A stretch of DNA of 64,000 nucleotides from Lysobacterales bacterium. GTDB lineage: Bacteria; Pseudomonadota; Gammaproteobacteria; Xanthomonadales; Xanthomonadaceae. The stretch lies in contig JADCRD010000001.1 in NCBI GenBank assembly GCA_014946745.1, positions 1,796,427 through 1,860,426 of the forward strand, in the 5' to 3' direction. Position numbers and translations under genes: made by a program. Of this stretch, positions 1 to 9,752 are shown one piece after another (positions within the stretch are counted from its first letter, which is position 1; each line of letters opens with the position of its first letter). Below the pieces are notes generated by a model. It was not told the origin of the DNA, ran no database searches, and saw nothing but the letters and a program-made list of their open reading frames with translations.

Positions 1-1
1 G

Positions 2-400
2 ATCCTTGAAACCCTGACCCAGGGCGGCAGCCAACTGGCCCTGGTCCAGCGCTACCTGCCGGAAATTCGCCAGGGCGACAAGCGCATTCTGCTGGTCGAC
101 GGCGAGGCCGTGCCCTATGCGCTGGCGCGGATTCCCGCGGACGACGACTTCCGCGGCAACCTCGCCGCCGGCGGCCGCGGTGAGGGGCGGCCCCTGACCG
201 AGCGCGACCGCTGGATCGCCGCCCAGGTGGGCCCCGAACTCAAGCGCCGCGGAATGCTGTTTGTCGGCCTCGACGTGATCGGCGACTGGCTGACCGAAGT
301 CAACGTCACCAGCCCGACCTGTATCCGCGAACTGGACGCTCAGTTCGGCATCAACATCGCCGGCCTGCTGTTCGACGCCATCGAGGCCCGCTTGCGGTGA
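2..400 (+). CDS. gshB: Glutathione synthetase, C-terminal part (5' end outside window)
   Basis: This is the last 132 codons of glutathione synthetase, the cytoplasmic ATP-grasp enzyme that joins glycine to gamma-glutamylcysteine. The reading frame is open from base 2 and ends with TGA at 398-400. Visible family features are the glycine-rich loop ([14 protein letters not shown]), the stretch [20 protein letters not shown], where the Asn-Val-Thr-Ser-Pro segment carries metal and nucleotide ligands, and the usual C-terminal ending [16 protein letters not shown]. The stop overlaps the GTG start of the next gene by 4 bases (GTGA), so the two are translationally coupled. The gshB-tonB-yqgE-ruvX order is common in Xanthomonadaceae and Pseudomonas, which supports the call. 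Confidence 0.96.
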   Translation: MLETLTQGGSQLALVQRYLPEIRQGDKRILLVDGEAVPYALARIPADDDFRGNLAAGGRGEGRPLTERDRWIAAQVGPELKRRGMLFVGLDVIGDWLTEVNVTSPTCIRELDAQFGINIAGLLFDAIEARLR

Positions 401-1275
401 CACAGGCAGACAAGGACAACGTCGTCGCGGTCGGCGACGGCGATCGCTTGGGTGCAACCCTGGTGTTCTCGCTGATCGCTCATGCCGTGCTCGCGCTCGG
501 TATCGGCTTCACTGTCGACAACCCCGCCCCGCTTCGCCCCACGCTCGATGTGATCCTCACCCAGACCCGCAGCGAGCAGCGACCCGAGGACCCGGACTTC
601 CTGGCGCAGAGCAGCCAGCAGGGGGGCGGAGAGTCGGACAAGGTCGAGCGGCCAAGCGAGCCCGTGTCGTCGCCCGTACCCAAATCACGCCCGGGGCTGG
701 CACCCGTTCCCGCCAGTCCTGCGGCGCCGCCGCCCCAGCCCGAGCGCACCCAGCAGGTGGTCAGCGCAGAGGCGCCGGCGGAGCAGCAGGCGCCTGATGC
801 CGAGCGCGTCCCCACCCCAGACACGCCACTGCCCAGCGCGCGACACCTGCTGGAGCAAAGCATGGAGATGGCTCGCCTGGCCGCCGAGATCGAGCGCGAC
901 AGCCAGTCGTATGCCAAGCGTCCACGCCGCAAATTCATCTCCGCAAACACCGCCGAATACGAGTTCGCGGCGTACATGCGGTCCTGGGTGCAGCGGGTCG
1001 AGCGCATCGGCAACCTCAACTACCCGGATGAAGCGCGTCGACGCAACCTGTTCGGACAGCTGCTGATGACGGTGGCCGTGCGCCGCGACGGCAGCATCGA
1101 GCGCATCGACATCATCCGCTCCAGCGGCTATCCCGTGCTGGACGAGGCGGCATTGCGAATCGTCCGTCTGGGCGAACCCTATCCGCCCCTGCCCGAGACC
1201 AAGGAAGACATCGAGATCCTGCACATCACCCGCACCTGGGAGTTCCAGCCGGGCAACGTGCTGCGCAACCGCTGA
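397..1275 (+). CDS. tonB: TonB family energy-transducing protein
   Basis: A 292-residue protein of TonB type, expected to carry proton-motive energy from the inner membrane to outer-membrane receptors. A single membrane anchor lies near residues 20-40, preceded by a short cytoplasmic segment. A proline-, glutamine- and acid-rich periplasmic spacer follows (about residues 60-150), then a charged helix, and a C-terminal TonB domain (about 200-290) with [20 protein letters not shown] and the [15 protein letters not shown] strand pattern. The start is GTG, overlapping the gshB stop. No exbB or exbD genes lie nearby, so it must use partners encoded elsewhere. Genes of this kind next to gshB are often a second, housekeeping TonB copy; its specific receptor is not visible. 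Confidence 0.9.
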   Translation: MTQADKDNVVAVGDGDRLGATLVFSLIAHAVLALGIGFTVDNPAPLRPTLDVILTQTRSEQRPEDPDFLAQSSQQGGGESDKVERPSEPVSSPVPKSRPGLAPVPASPAAPPPQPERTQQVVSAEAPAEQQAPDAERVPTPDTPLPSARHLLEQSMEMARLAAEIERDSQSYAKRPRRKFISANTAEYEFAAYMRSWVQRVERIGNLNYPDEARRRNLFGQLLMTVAVRRDGSIERIDIIRSSGYPVLDEAALRIVRLGEPYPPLPETKEDIEILHITRTWEFQPGNVLRNR

Positions 1276-1328
1276 CCCGCTGGCGAATTCTGCGCGGGGC
1301 GGCAGAAGCGCCCTGCTAGAATCGCGGC

Positions 1329-1898
1329 ATGTCTTCGCCCCCCAGCTCTCTGAGCAACCAGCTGCTGATCGCCCTGCCCCGGCTGGACGACCCGAACTTC
1401 GCGCGCACGGTCACCTTGATCTGTCGTCATGACGAGGAAGGCGCGATGGGCGTCACCCTGAATCGCGCCTCGGATTACCACATGGCCGAGGTGCTCTCCC
1501 AGCTGGGCCTGGACGATCGCACCGGACACCTCGGCGCACGTGAGGTGCTGAGCGGCGGCCCGGTGCATCCCGAGCGCGGCTTCGTCCTGCACTCCGAGGA
1601 TGGCCGCGAGTGGGACTCCAGCTTCCGCGTCTCGGAGCACGTCAGGCTGACGACCTCGCGTGACGTGCTGGCCGCCATGGCCGCGGGCAAGGGCCCGGCC
1701 AAGGCCCTGCTCGCGCTGGGCTGCGCCGGCTGGGGGCCCGGGCAGCTGGAGGAAGAGCTGGCCGCCAACGCCTGGCTCACCGCGCCGGCCGACGCTTCCA
1801 TCCTGTTCGATCTGCCGCTGGAGCAGCGCTGGAACCGCGCCGCTGCCCTGCTCGGCGTCGACCTGCGGCTCTTGACCGACTATTCGGGGCGGGCATGA
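1329..1898 (+). CDS. yqgE: YqgE/AlgH family protein (UPF0301)
   Basis: A 189-residue protein of the YqgE/AlgH family. The N-terminal block ([21 protein letters not shown]) and the segments GAMGVTLNR and [15 protein letters not shown] are the family's hallmark motifs. The molecular function is not established; AlgH in Pseudomonas was linked genetically to alginate regulation. The stop overlaps the ruvX start by 4 bases (ATGA), and the yqgE-ruvX pair is conserved across Gammaproteobacteria. Length is normal and no residues look lost. The ATG at 1329 starts exactly at the conserved N-terminus. Confidence 0.95.
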   Translation: MSSPPSSLSNQLLIALPRLDDPNFARTVTLICRHDEEGAMGVTLNRASDYHMAEVLSQLGLDDRTGHLGAREVLSGGPVHPERGFVLHSEDGREWDSSFRVSEHVRLTTSRDVLAAMAAGKGPAKALLALGCAGWGPGQLEEELAANAWLTAPADASILFDLPLEQRWNRAAALLGVDLRLLTDYSGRA

Positions 1899-2341
1899 CG
1901 GCTGGCGATTCGCCAGCCCCGCTCTGCGTGCTCGGATTCGATGTCGGCGCTCGCCGTACCGGCGTCGCGGTCGGCAACACCCTGTCGATGACTGCGCGGG
2001 CGCTGGCGGTACTGGCTGTCCACGAAGGCGAGCCCGATTGGCCGCACTGCGACCGCCTGCTGCGCGAGTGGTCGCCGCAGCGGCTGATTGTGGGCGAACC
2101 GCTCACGCTCGACGGTGAGGTTCAACCCGCCACCCAGCGCGCGCGTCGCTTCGCGCGTGCACTCGAGCAGCGCTATCGCCTTCCCGTGGAACTGATCGAC
2201 GAACGCTCCAGCTCGCGCGAAGCCGACCGTCGCTTCGCGCAGGCTCGCAGCGAAGGTCGCGCCAAACGCTCGCATGCCGAACTGCTGGACGCCCTGGCCG
2301 CGCAGATCATCCTCGAACGCTGGCTCGGCCAGCACCCCTGA
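1895..2341 (+). CDS. ruvX: Putative Holliday junction resolvase RuvX/YqgF
   Basis: A 148-residue RNase H-fold protein of the RuvX/YqgF family. It carries the N-terminal [12 protein letters not shown] block with the first catalytic Asp, the central GEPLTLDGE motif, the segment [14 protein letters not shown], and the C-terminal [15 protein letters not shown] helix with the last conserved Asp. The family is an essential housekeeping nuclease linked to pre-16S rRNA 5'-end maturation and, from its fold, to Holliday junction cleavage. It overlaps yqgE by 4 bases, and pyrB follows after a 24-base gap, so all three are probably on one transcript. Confidence 0.95.
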   Translation: MTAGDSPAPLCVLGFDVGARRTGVAVGNTLSMTARALAVLAVHEGEPDWPHCDRLLREWSPQRLIVGEPLTLDGEVQPATQRARRFARALEQRYRLPVELIDERSSSREADRRFAQARSEGRAKRSHAELLDALAAQIILERWLGQHP

Positions 2342-2365
2342 ACCTCCGCCCATCCGCCCGCGCCC

Positions 2366-3319
2366 ATGACCGACCTCCAGCACCACTCCAACGGCCGCTT
2401 GCGCCACCTGCTCAGCCTGGAAGGCCTGAACCGGGTCGAGATCGAGGCCCTGCTCGATCGCGCCGAAGCGCTGCGACCGCAGGCTCTGGACGGTCGCGCC
2501 GCGCTCTCAGCCCTCGCCGGACAGACGGTCGTCAACCTGTTCTTCGAGCCTTCCACCCGCACCCGCAGCTCGTTCCAGCTCGCAGCGCGCAGATTGGGCG
2601 CCGAGGTGCTGAACTTCGACGTCGCGCATTCGTCCTCGCGCAAGGGCGAAACCCTTCTCGACACCTTCCGCAATCTCGAAGCGATGGGCGCAGATGCATT
2701 CGTGATCCGTGTCGCTGAGTCCGGCGCGCTGGCCGAGCTTGCCGAGGCGGCCCATCCGCATGTGCATCTGGTCAACGCCGGCGATGGTCGCGCCGCGCAC
2801 CCTACCCAGGGCTTGCTGGACATGCTGACGATTCGCCAGCACAAGGGCCGTGATTTCAGCGGTCTCACCTTCCTGCTGGTGGGCGACATCCTGCACTCAC
2901 GGGTCGCGCGCTCCGACCTGCACGCGCTGCGAGCGCTGGGCGCGGGCGAAATCCGCATCTGCGGCCCGCACTCCCTGCTGCCGCAGGACTCCACCCTGGA
3001 CGGCTGTCAGATTTTTGGCGATCTCGACGCAGCCGTCGAAGGCGTCGATGTGGTGATGATGCTGCGACTCCAGCGCGAGCGCATGGAGGAAGGCCTCATC
3101 AGCTCCCTGACCGACTACCACCGCGAGTTCGGCCTCGACGCACGTCGCCTGCGGCGAGCGTCGCCCGCGGCGATCGTGACCCACCCGGGCCCGATGAACC
3201 GAGGCCTTGAGATTACCGATGAGGTTGCCGACGGCCCGCAGTCGCGGATTCTGGAGCAGGTCAGCAACGGTGTCGCCGTGCGCATGGCCGTGTTGGCGGC
3301 GCTGCTCGCACCGAACTGA
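2366..3319 (+). CDS. pyrB: Aspartate carbamoyltransferase catalytic subunit
   Basis: A 317-residue aspartate transcarbamoylase, which makes N-carbamoyl-L-aspartate from carbamoyl phosphate and aspartate in pyrimidine synthesis. Visible signature motifs are FFEPSTRTRSSFQ (carbamoyl-phosphate site), SSRKGETLLDT (the 80s loop), DGRAAHPTQGLLD and the closing HPGPMNRGLEI. No pyrI regulatory subunit follows, and no pyrC-like dihydroorotase pseudogene is attached downstream in this window. The gene closes the ruvX cluster and ends before a strong hairpin at 3452-3480. Confidence 0.97.
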   Translation: MTDLQHHSNGRLRHLLSLEGLNRVEIEALLDRAEALRPQALDGRAALSALAGQTVVNLFFEPSTRTRSSFQLAARRLGAEVLNFDVAHSSSRKGETLLDTFRNLEAMGADAFVIRVAESGALAELAEAAHPHVHLVNAGDGRAAHPTQGLLDMLTIRQHKGRDFSGLTFLLVGDILHSRVARSDLHALRALGAGEIRICGPHSLLPQDSTLDGCQIFGDLDAAVEGVDVVMMLRLQRERMEEGLISSLTDYHREFGLDARRLRRASPAAIVTHPGPMNRGLEITDEVADGPQSRILEQVSNGVAVRMAVLAALLAPN

Positions 3320-3451
3320 GTCGAGGGTTACCGGCGAAGGCGGCGGCTCGCGGTGAGCGAGCCCATCTTCTGCGCAGGGCGCGCCTCTCAAGCGCAGTCG
3401 GCAGGGACGGTTACCGTCCGCTGCAGCTGCCAGAGGCGAATCGCTGGAACG

Positions 3452-3480
3452 CGGGAGGCCCGGCAAGACCGGGCCTCCCG
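3452..3480. terminator. Bidirectional terminator-like hairpin between pyrB and the M36 gene
   Basis: A perfect 12-base-pair inverted repeat (CGGGAGGCCCGG, loop CAAGA, CCGGGCCTCCCG) lies between two convergent genes. There is no long T-run on either side, so it may stop transcription in both directions with help from Rho or act as an mRNA 3' stabiliser. Confidence 0.7.
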
Positions 3481-3488
3481 TGCCGCCC

Positions 3489-5669
3489 TCAGGGCTCGAA
3501 GCCGTTGGCGAACACGCCCACCGGAATCGCTTCGAAGTTCACCGTCACCGTGCAGTTCGCGGTGACTGCCGCGGTGCTGAAGACGCTGCCGGTGAGCGTT
3601 CCGGCGCAACCTTCCACCGAACGCAGACGGAAGCCCGCGGCCGGCGTCAGGCTGTAGCGGGCAACGCCGCCGCTCAGCACGCCCTGCGAGGCATTCGGGC
3701 TTATGCTGCCTTCGCCGGCCACCTGCAGGGTCACCACGTGATCGGCGCAGTCGGTCGGCAGGTTGAAAGCCTCGACCTGATCGGAGCGATTGGTGTTGAG
3801 CCCGCTGCTGGCGGACTGACCGAGTCCACGCGCGGCGAACGCGCGCCAGACGGTGCAGCGGTTGGCGCCCTGATTGTTTGCTTCATCGGCGGTCAGGATG
3901 CCATTGCGGGCATCCACGAAACTCGGCCGGCAGGGCTGGGCCTTCATGCCGTCCACCACCAGCTGCATGGCGATGTTGTTGCCTCCCGTGCCTCGGACCA
4001 GATCGGGATCGAAGCCATGCTCGTCCATCAGGTCGCAGGTCATGTCCCACAGCATGGTGGCCCAGACCGAGCCGATGCCGTGCGGCTGGCTCTGGATCGG
4101 GTTGTTGGTATCGGCGAAGGTGAAGGGGTTCACGGCACGATTCGGGGTGTACGGGAATCGACGGATACCCGGCCCGTTCACAGCCTGGAAGCTGGGGTAG
4201 GTGCCGATGCTGCGCGGTGCCGCGCAGGCGTTGGGACGCAAGGTCAGCATCAAGCCGACATAGTCAGACCAACCTTCGCCCTTCTGCTCGGCATTGTTCA
4301 GACAGGTCGAGGCGCTGGGGCCGCCCGTCAGGCGGTTCGACAAGCCGTGTGCGTACTCGTGCGCGATGATGCCCGCGTCGAAATCGCTGTCGCGGTCGGG
4401 CGCGATCGCGACCGGCGGAGCCACGCTGCCCTGCGCGACTGTGTTGGCGAGCTGCAGTGCGAAGGCGTCGCCGCTGTTCTGGGAGATCGCGAACACCGGA
4501 ATGGTGACCTGCCCTCCGGCGGTGCCGGCGCCCGGTGCGAACAGCGCAGTGCCGCCCTGGTTGTTCCACATCACCACGGCAACCGCGCCGGCGTTCTGGG
4601 CGTTCAGCGCCTTGACGCCGAACTCGCAGACGCCACGCTTGACCACCGCGATTCGCCCACTGATCGCTGCCCCGTTGGTCAGCGCCGTGCAGCCCAGCAC
4701 GCCGCCTTCGGCGCCGCCGTCATTGACCAGGGCGAAGCTGCCGCTCAACACCGAGCTGAGACTGCCGCCGAAGGTGGCCGCTCCGGCCGGGTACTGCGCG
4801 GTGAAGGGCGCGGTCACATCCACTGAGGTCAGCACCGGCGCGGTCCAGCGGAACATCTGCATGCGCGGCGCGGCTCCGTCCGGCTGCGTACCGAAGTTCG
4901 CATTGTTGGTGTTCGGCGGGCTCGCGTCGGAGCCATCCAGCGCATCCGCATTGACCGCATCGTTGCCCGCACCGCCGCGGCCGTAGTTGTTGACCTGGAA
5001 GCTGCCGGCCGGCTCATCGAAGCTGTAGTGCCAGAGCACGTCGTGCAGCACGTTGTTCCAGTAGAACAGGTTGACCAGAGCCGGCGGCACATTGCCCGCG
5101 GCGGGCTGGTTCTGGCCGTTGGTTGGCGGCAGAGCGGGGTCGAAGGCGAAATCGAAGACCAGCGAGGTGCCGTTGACCGTGGCCGGGGCGCGGAAGTTGT
5201 CGGCGCTGTTGTTGGCGATCAGGTCGGCGCGCGCCACAACGTTGTTGCCGCGCGTCTCCGCGAACTCGAACCCCACCGCCGACAGGTCGCGGGTGTCGTG
5301 CCAGCCGCGCGGGGAGGCCTGCGGATCGTGCGGATCGGTGACCACCTGGAAGCTCGCGCCCGGATCCTGGGGCGTCTCGAAGGGCATCGGCAGCACGCGG
5401 TAGCTCGCGCTGTAGCCGATGGAAGCAGCGCCCTTGCGCAAGGCCGGTGCACGCGCATGGGCGACGTAGCTGGCCAGGTCGATCACTTCGCCGGTCTCGG
5501 CGTCGATGCGCACCTCGGCCCAGACCTTGTCCGACGCGAAGCGGTCCACCGTGAGGTTCCAGGCCAGACGCAGCTGATCGTCCTCGCGCACCTAGATCAG
5601 TTCGGCGGGCACTGGCTGGCTGGACAAGGCGTCGCCGGAGAACACCTGGTGTGTGATGAGGGTCGAGCG
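3489..5669 (-). pseudogene. M36 (fungalysin) metallopeptidase, interrupted by TAG and 5'-truncated
   Basis: The intact open frame (3489-5591, 700 codons from a GTG) encodes a secreted zinc protease of the fungalysin family. It contains the end of the FTP/PepSY propeptide, a catalytic domain with HEYAH at residues 411-415 and the third zinc ligand in EGWSD near 439, a PA domain inserted before the HEYAH motif (roughly 270-390), and a beta-rich C-terminal domain ending in VFANGFEP. The GTG is immediately preceded in frame by TAG (5592-5594). Propeptide-like sequence continues upstream of that stop (GRSTLITHQVFSGDAL..., to about 5669), with the TAG where related proteins usually have an aromatic residue, so a Tyr codon probably mutated. 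Further upstream no signal peptide or early propeptide is seen before parE. The gene therefore looks recently inactivated, although the catalytic half is fully preserved. Confidence 0.8.
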
Positions 5670-5847
5670 GCCACGCACAGCCCCGAAGAAGGGCGCTGTG
5701 CGCCCGCCCTCCCCCGAGAGCGACGCAGCCGCGCCGAACCCTCGTTTGAAGTCCGGGGCTTGTCCAGTGCCGACAGAGGCTTGACTTCGGCCGCTGTGCG
5801 GCAGCCTCGCGAAACCCGGGCGGAGAGCGCACGCCGAACGCCCGTGA

Positions 5848-7794
<1,947 letters not shown>

Positions 7795-7885
7795 CCGCGC
7801 TGGTTCACCGGCACGGTTGGCGGAATCCGCCCCGCACGCGTCCGCCATCGCGCTTCCTCGCCCTTCGCGCTTCCACCATGCTGCC

Positions 7886-7905
7886 GGGCCGCAGACTTGC
7901 GGCCC
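7886..7905 (+). terminator. Hairpin downstream of parE
   Basis: An 8-base-pair perfect stem (GGGCCGCA, loop GACT, TGCGGCCC) followed by TTCCC lies 91 bases after the parE stop and before the ribosome binding site of the next gene. It resembles a weak intrinsic terminator. Confidence 0.5.
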
Positions 7906-7953
7906 TTCCCACCCCGGCGCCGCTGCGGCGGCGCCCAGACACTGGAGTGCTCC

Positions 7954-8319
7954 ATGATCGGCTACGTCACCCTCGGCACCAACGACCTCGACCGCGCTGC
8001 CGCCTACTACGACGCATTGTTCGGCAGCATCGGCGGCAAGCGCGGCATGCAGGGCCCGCGCTTCATCTCATGGACAGCGGGGCGCGGCCCATCGGTCGGC
8101 GTCATCAAGCCCTTCGACGGCCAGCCGGCCTCGCCGGGTAACGGCAACATGACCGCGCTGGCGGTGGACAGCCGCGAAACCGTGAACGCCCTCCACGCCA
8201 AGGCGCTGGAGCTGGGCGGCACCGATGAGGGCGCCGTTGGCGAGCGCTTCCCGGGCTTCTACGCGGGCTACTTCCGCGACCTCGATGGCAACAAGCTCTG
8301 CGTGTTCAAGATGGGCTGA
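7954..8319 (+). CDS. VOC family protein (glyoxalase/bleomycin-resistance fold)
   Basis: A 121-residue single-module vicinal-oxygen-chelate protein. It opens with MIGYVTLGTNDLDRAAAYYDALF and closes with GYFRDLDGNKLCVFKM, the paired beta-alpha-beta-beta-beta motifs of the fold; the final EGR/LDGN-type segment holds the usual last metal-ligand region. The enzymatic reaction is unknown, since the family includes lyases, dioxygenases and antibiotic-binding proteins. The ATG at 7954 has a GGAG ribosome site 8 bases upstream; an in-frame ATG at 7897 would add a non-homologous arginine-rich leader and is less likely. Confidence 0.88.
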   Translation: MIGYVTLGTNDLDRAAAYYDALFGSIGGKRGMQGPRFISWTAGRGPSVGVIKPFDGQPASPGNGNMTALAVDSRETVNALHAKALELGGTDEGAVGERFPGFYAGYFRDLDGNKLCVFKMG

Positions 8320-8367
8320 ACGCGGCATCACAGATCCGGCTTGACGCGACTCGCCAGCGGCATGCCG

Positions 8368-8739
8368 TTCTCCCCTTTCCCCTCGTGGGAGAGGGGTCGG
8401 GGGAGAGGGGGCAAACTCCGCGAAATCGAGTGCGCCCCACTCCCTTCCACCGTTCCCTCACGGTTGCTGGGCTTGCAAGCGCAGACTTCGAACGCTCAGC
8501 CAAGGCGCGGCGCTGATCTGCGCAGCCATTGGACGCAGCCCGCGCTGGGCGTCAACTCGATGCATTTCTCCCCTCTCCCCCCGTGGGAGAGGGGTCGGGG
8601 GAGAGGGGGCAAACTCCGCGAAATCGAGTGCGCCCCACTCCCTTCCACCCATTCCCTCACGGGTACTGGGCTTGCAAGCGCAGGCTTCGATCACACAGCC
8701 AAGGCGCAGTGCTGATCTGCGCAGCCATTGGACGCAGCC
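8368..8739. repeat. Two direct copies of a ~173-bp intergenic element
   Basis: Bases 8368-8540 and 8566-8739 are near-identical direct copies with one or two indels. Each begins with TTCTCCCC, an inverted-repeat core around GTGGGAGAGGGGTCGGGGGAGAGGGG, then GCAAACTCCGCGAAATCGAGTGCGCCCCACTCCC, and ends at CAGCCATTGGACGCAGCC. Sequences with a GTGGGAGAGGG core are dispersed intergenic repeats in Xanthomonadaceae and related genomes. Together with its margins this fills the gene-free stretch 8320-8814; the remaining bases (8740-8814) show no gene. Confidence 0.85.
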
Positions 8740-8814
8740 GGCGTCGGGCGAATGGCCCTGCCACGCGGTGTCGCGGAGAGCGAAACCGCGGCCTGAAGCT
8801 GCAGGCGGGGCGCC

Positions 8815-9501
8815 TCACCTCTGCAGCCGGAACACGCCCATCATCAACACCAGCACTGATGCGAGGGCCAAGCTCCACGTCGACATCGCAGGGATCGCGA
8901 TGGCGGACTCGCCCAGCCTGAACACCACGGAACGCGTCTGCGTCACCGACTGCGCCCCCCGCGACGCCTGGAAGTTGAAGGTCTGAACAAACGGCCCAGC
9001 CGCCTGCGTCGACACGCGCAGCCCGGCCACGCAGCGGCGCGTTCCTCCGGGCTCGATGGGAGCGGGTGCGAACTCGATGGTCTTCTCCAAGAATGGGGGA
9101 ACCGGCGACCACTTGGCCGCGCGTTTGGCTGCGCCCGCTGCCTCGGGAGGCCCAGGCAGCACCCGCAGTCGATAGACGCACGGCGGCGTGGCAGATGTCT
9201 GGAACGGCAGCGCGGTGCTCAGCGGGCCTGAGCTGCGGTAGGAAAACCCCACCGTCGCAAGATCGATCGGCTCGTCGCCGGTATTGGTAAGTGTGTAGGT
9301 AATCGTCGCCTGCTGGCCGCGCAGCAAGCTGGAAGAATGCGGCTCAACGACCACGCTGCCGCTGATCGACAGAGCTGCGTTCGCCGGAGCGGCCCAAGCA
9401 AGGAGAGCCAACACGGCGAGGGCTTGAATCCGGATCACTGCCTGCATCTGCGGCCACGAACGCAGCCCAAGGCCTTGTCTCGATCCTTGTCGGTGATACA
9501 T
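8815..9501 (-). CDS. Secreted protein with IPTL-type C-terminal sorting signal
   Basis: An exported protein of about 228 residues with a hydrophobic signal peptide (IQALAVLALLAWAAPANA), a beta-sandwich-like middle (STVVV..., TITYTLTNTGDEPIDLATVGFSY, typical of DUF11-like or CARDB-like modules), and a C-terminal tripartite sorting tail: IPAMSTW, a hydrophobic helix (SLALASVLVLMMGVF) and a short basic end (RLQR). This is the layout of the IPTL-CTERM family, in which a dedicated rhombosortase/exosortase-like enzyme is thought to process the tail; the third and fourth residues differ from the consensus. The start at 9501 is preferred because GAGG precedes it; ATG at 9447 is an alternative that leaves only the signal peptide. 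The ligand is unknown. Confidence 0.7.
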   Translation of the reverse strand: MYHRQGSRQGLGLRSWPQMQAVIRIQALAVLALLAWAAPANAALSISGSVVVEPHSSSLLRGQQATITYTLTNTGDEPIDLATVGFSYRSSGPLSTALPFQTSATPPCVYRLRVLPGPPEAAGAAKRAAKWSPVPPFLEKTIEFAPAPIEPGGTRRCVAGLRVSTQAAGPFVQTFNFQASRGAQSVTQTRSVVFRLGESAIAIPAMSTWSLALASVLVLMMGVFRLQR

Positions 9502-9752
9502 CGGGACGACCTCGCAGTCGGGCTCCGGACGATCAAGGTCGAACCAGCGGGTGAGCATCGAAAAGCTCCTCACAGACATCCAAGGTGCCAAAGACAGGTG
9601 CTGCAGGCGATCCACTCGACTCCATGCGCGGCATGGCAGCGAGCCCAACGCGTCCGCAGCCTTTCACCGGCAAGGCTCCGATGCAACAGCCACATCACTC
9701 CTGCGACTTCGCCGCGCCTTCGTTGAACCAAGGCTGGCAAAAAAGCGTTCGA

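Noticed and set aside
5592-5594. Amber read-through or recoding as a programmed event in the M36 gene
   Set aside because: No recoding signal is visible and the signal peptide is also missing, so simple inactivation is the more economical reading.
7897-7953. An upstream start for the VOC protein
   Set aside because: It adds 19 non-conserved residues over a hairpin; the internal ATG has a proper ribosome site and starts at the conserved fold.
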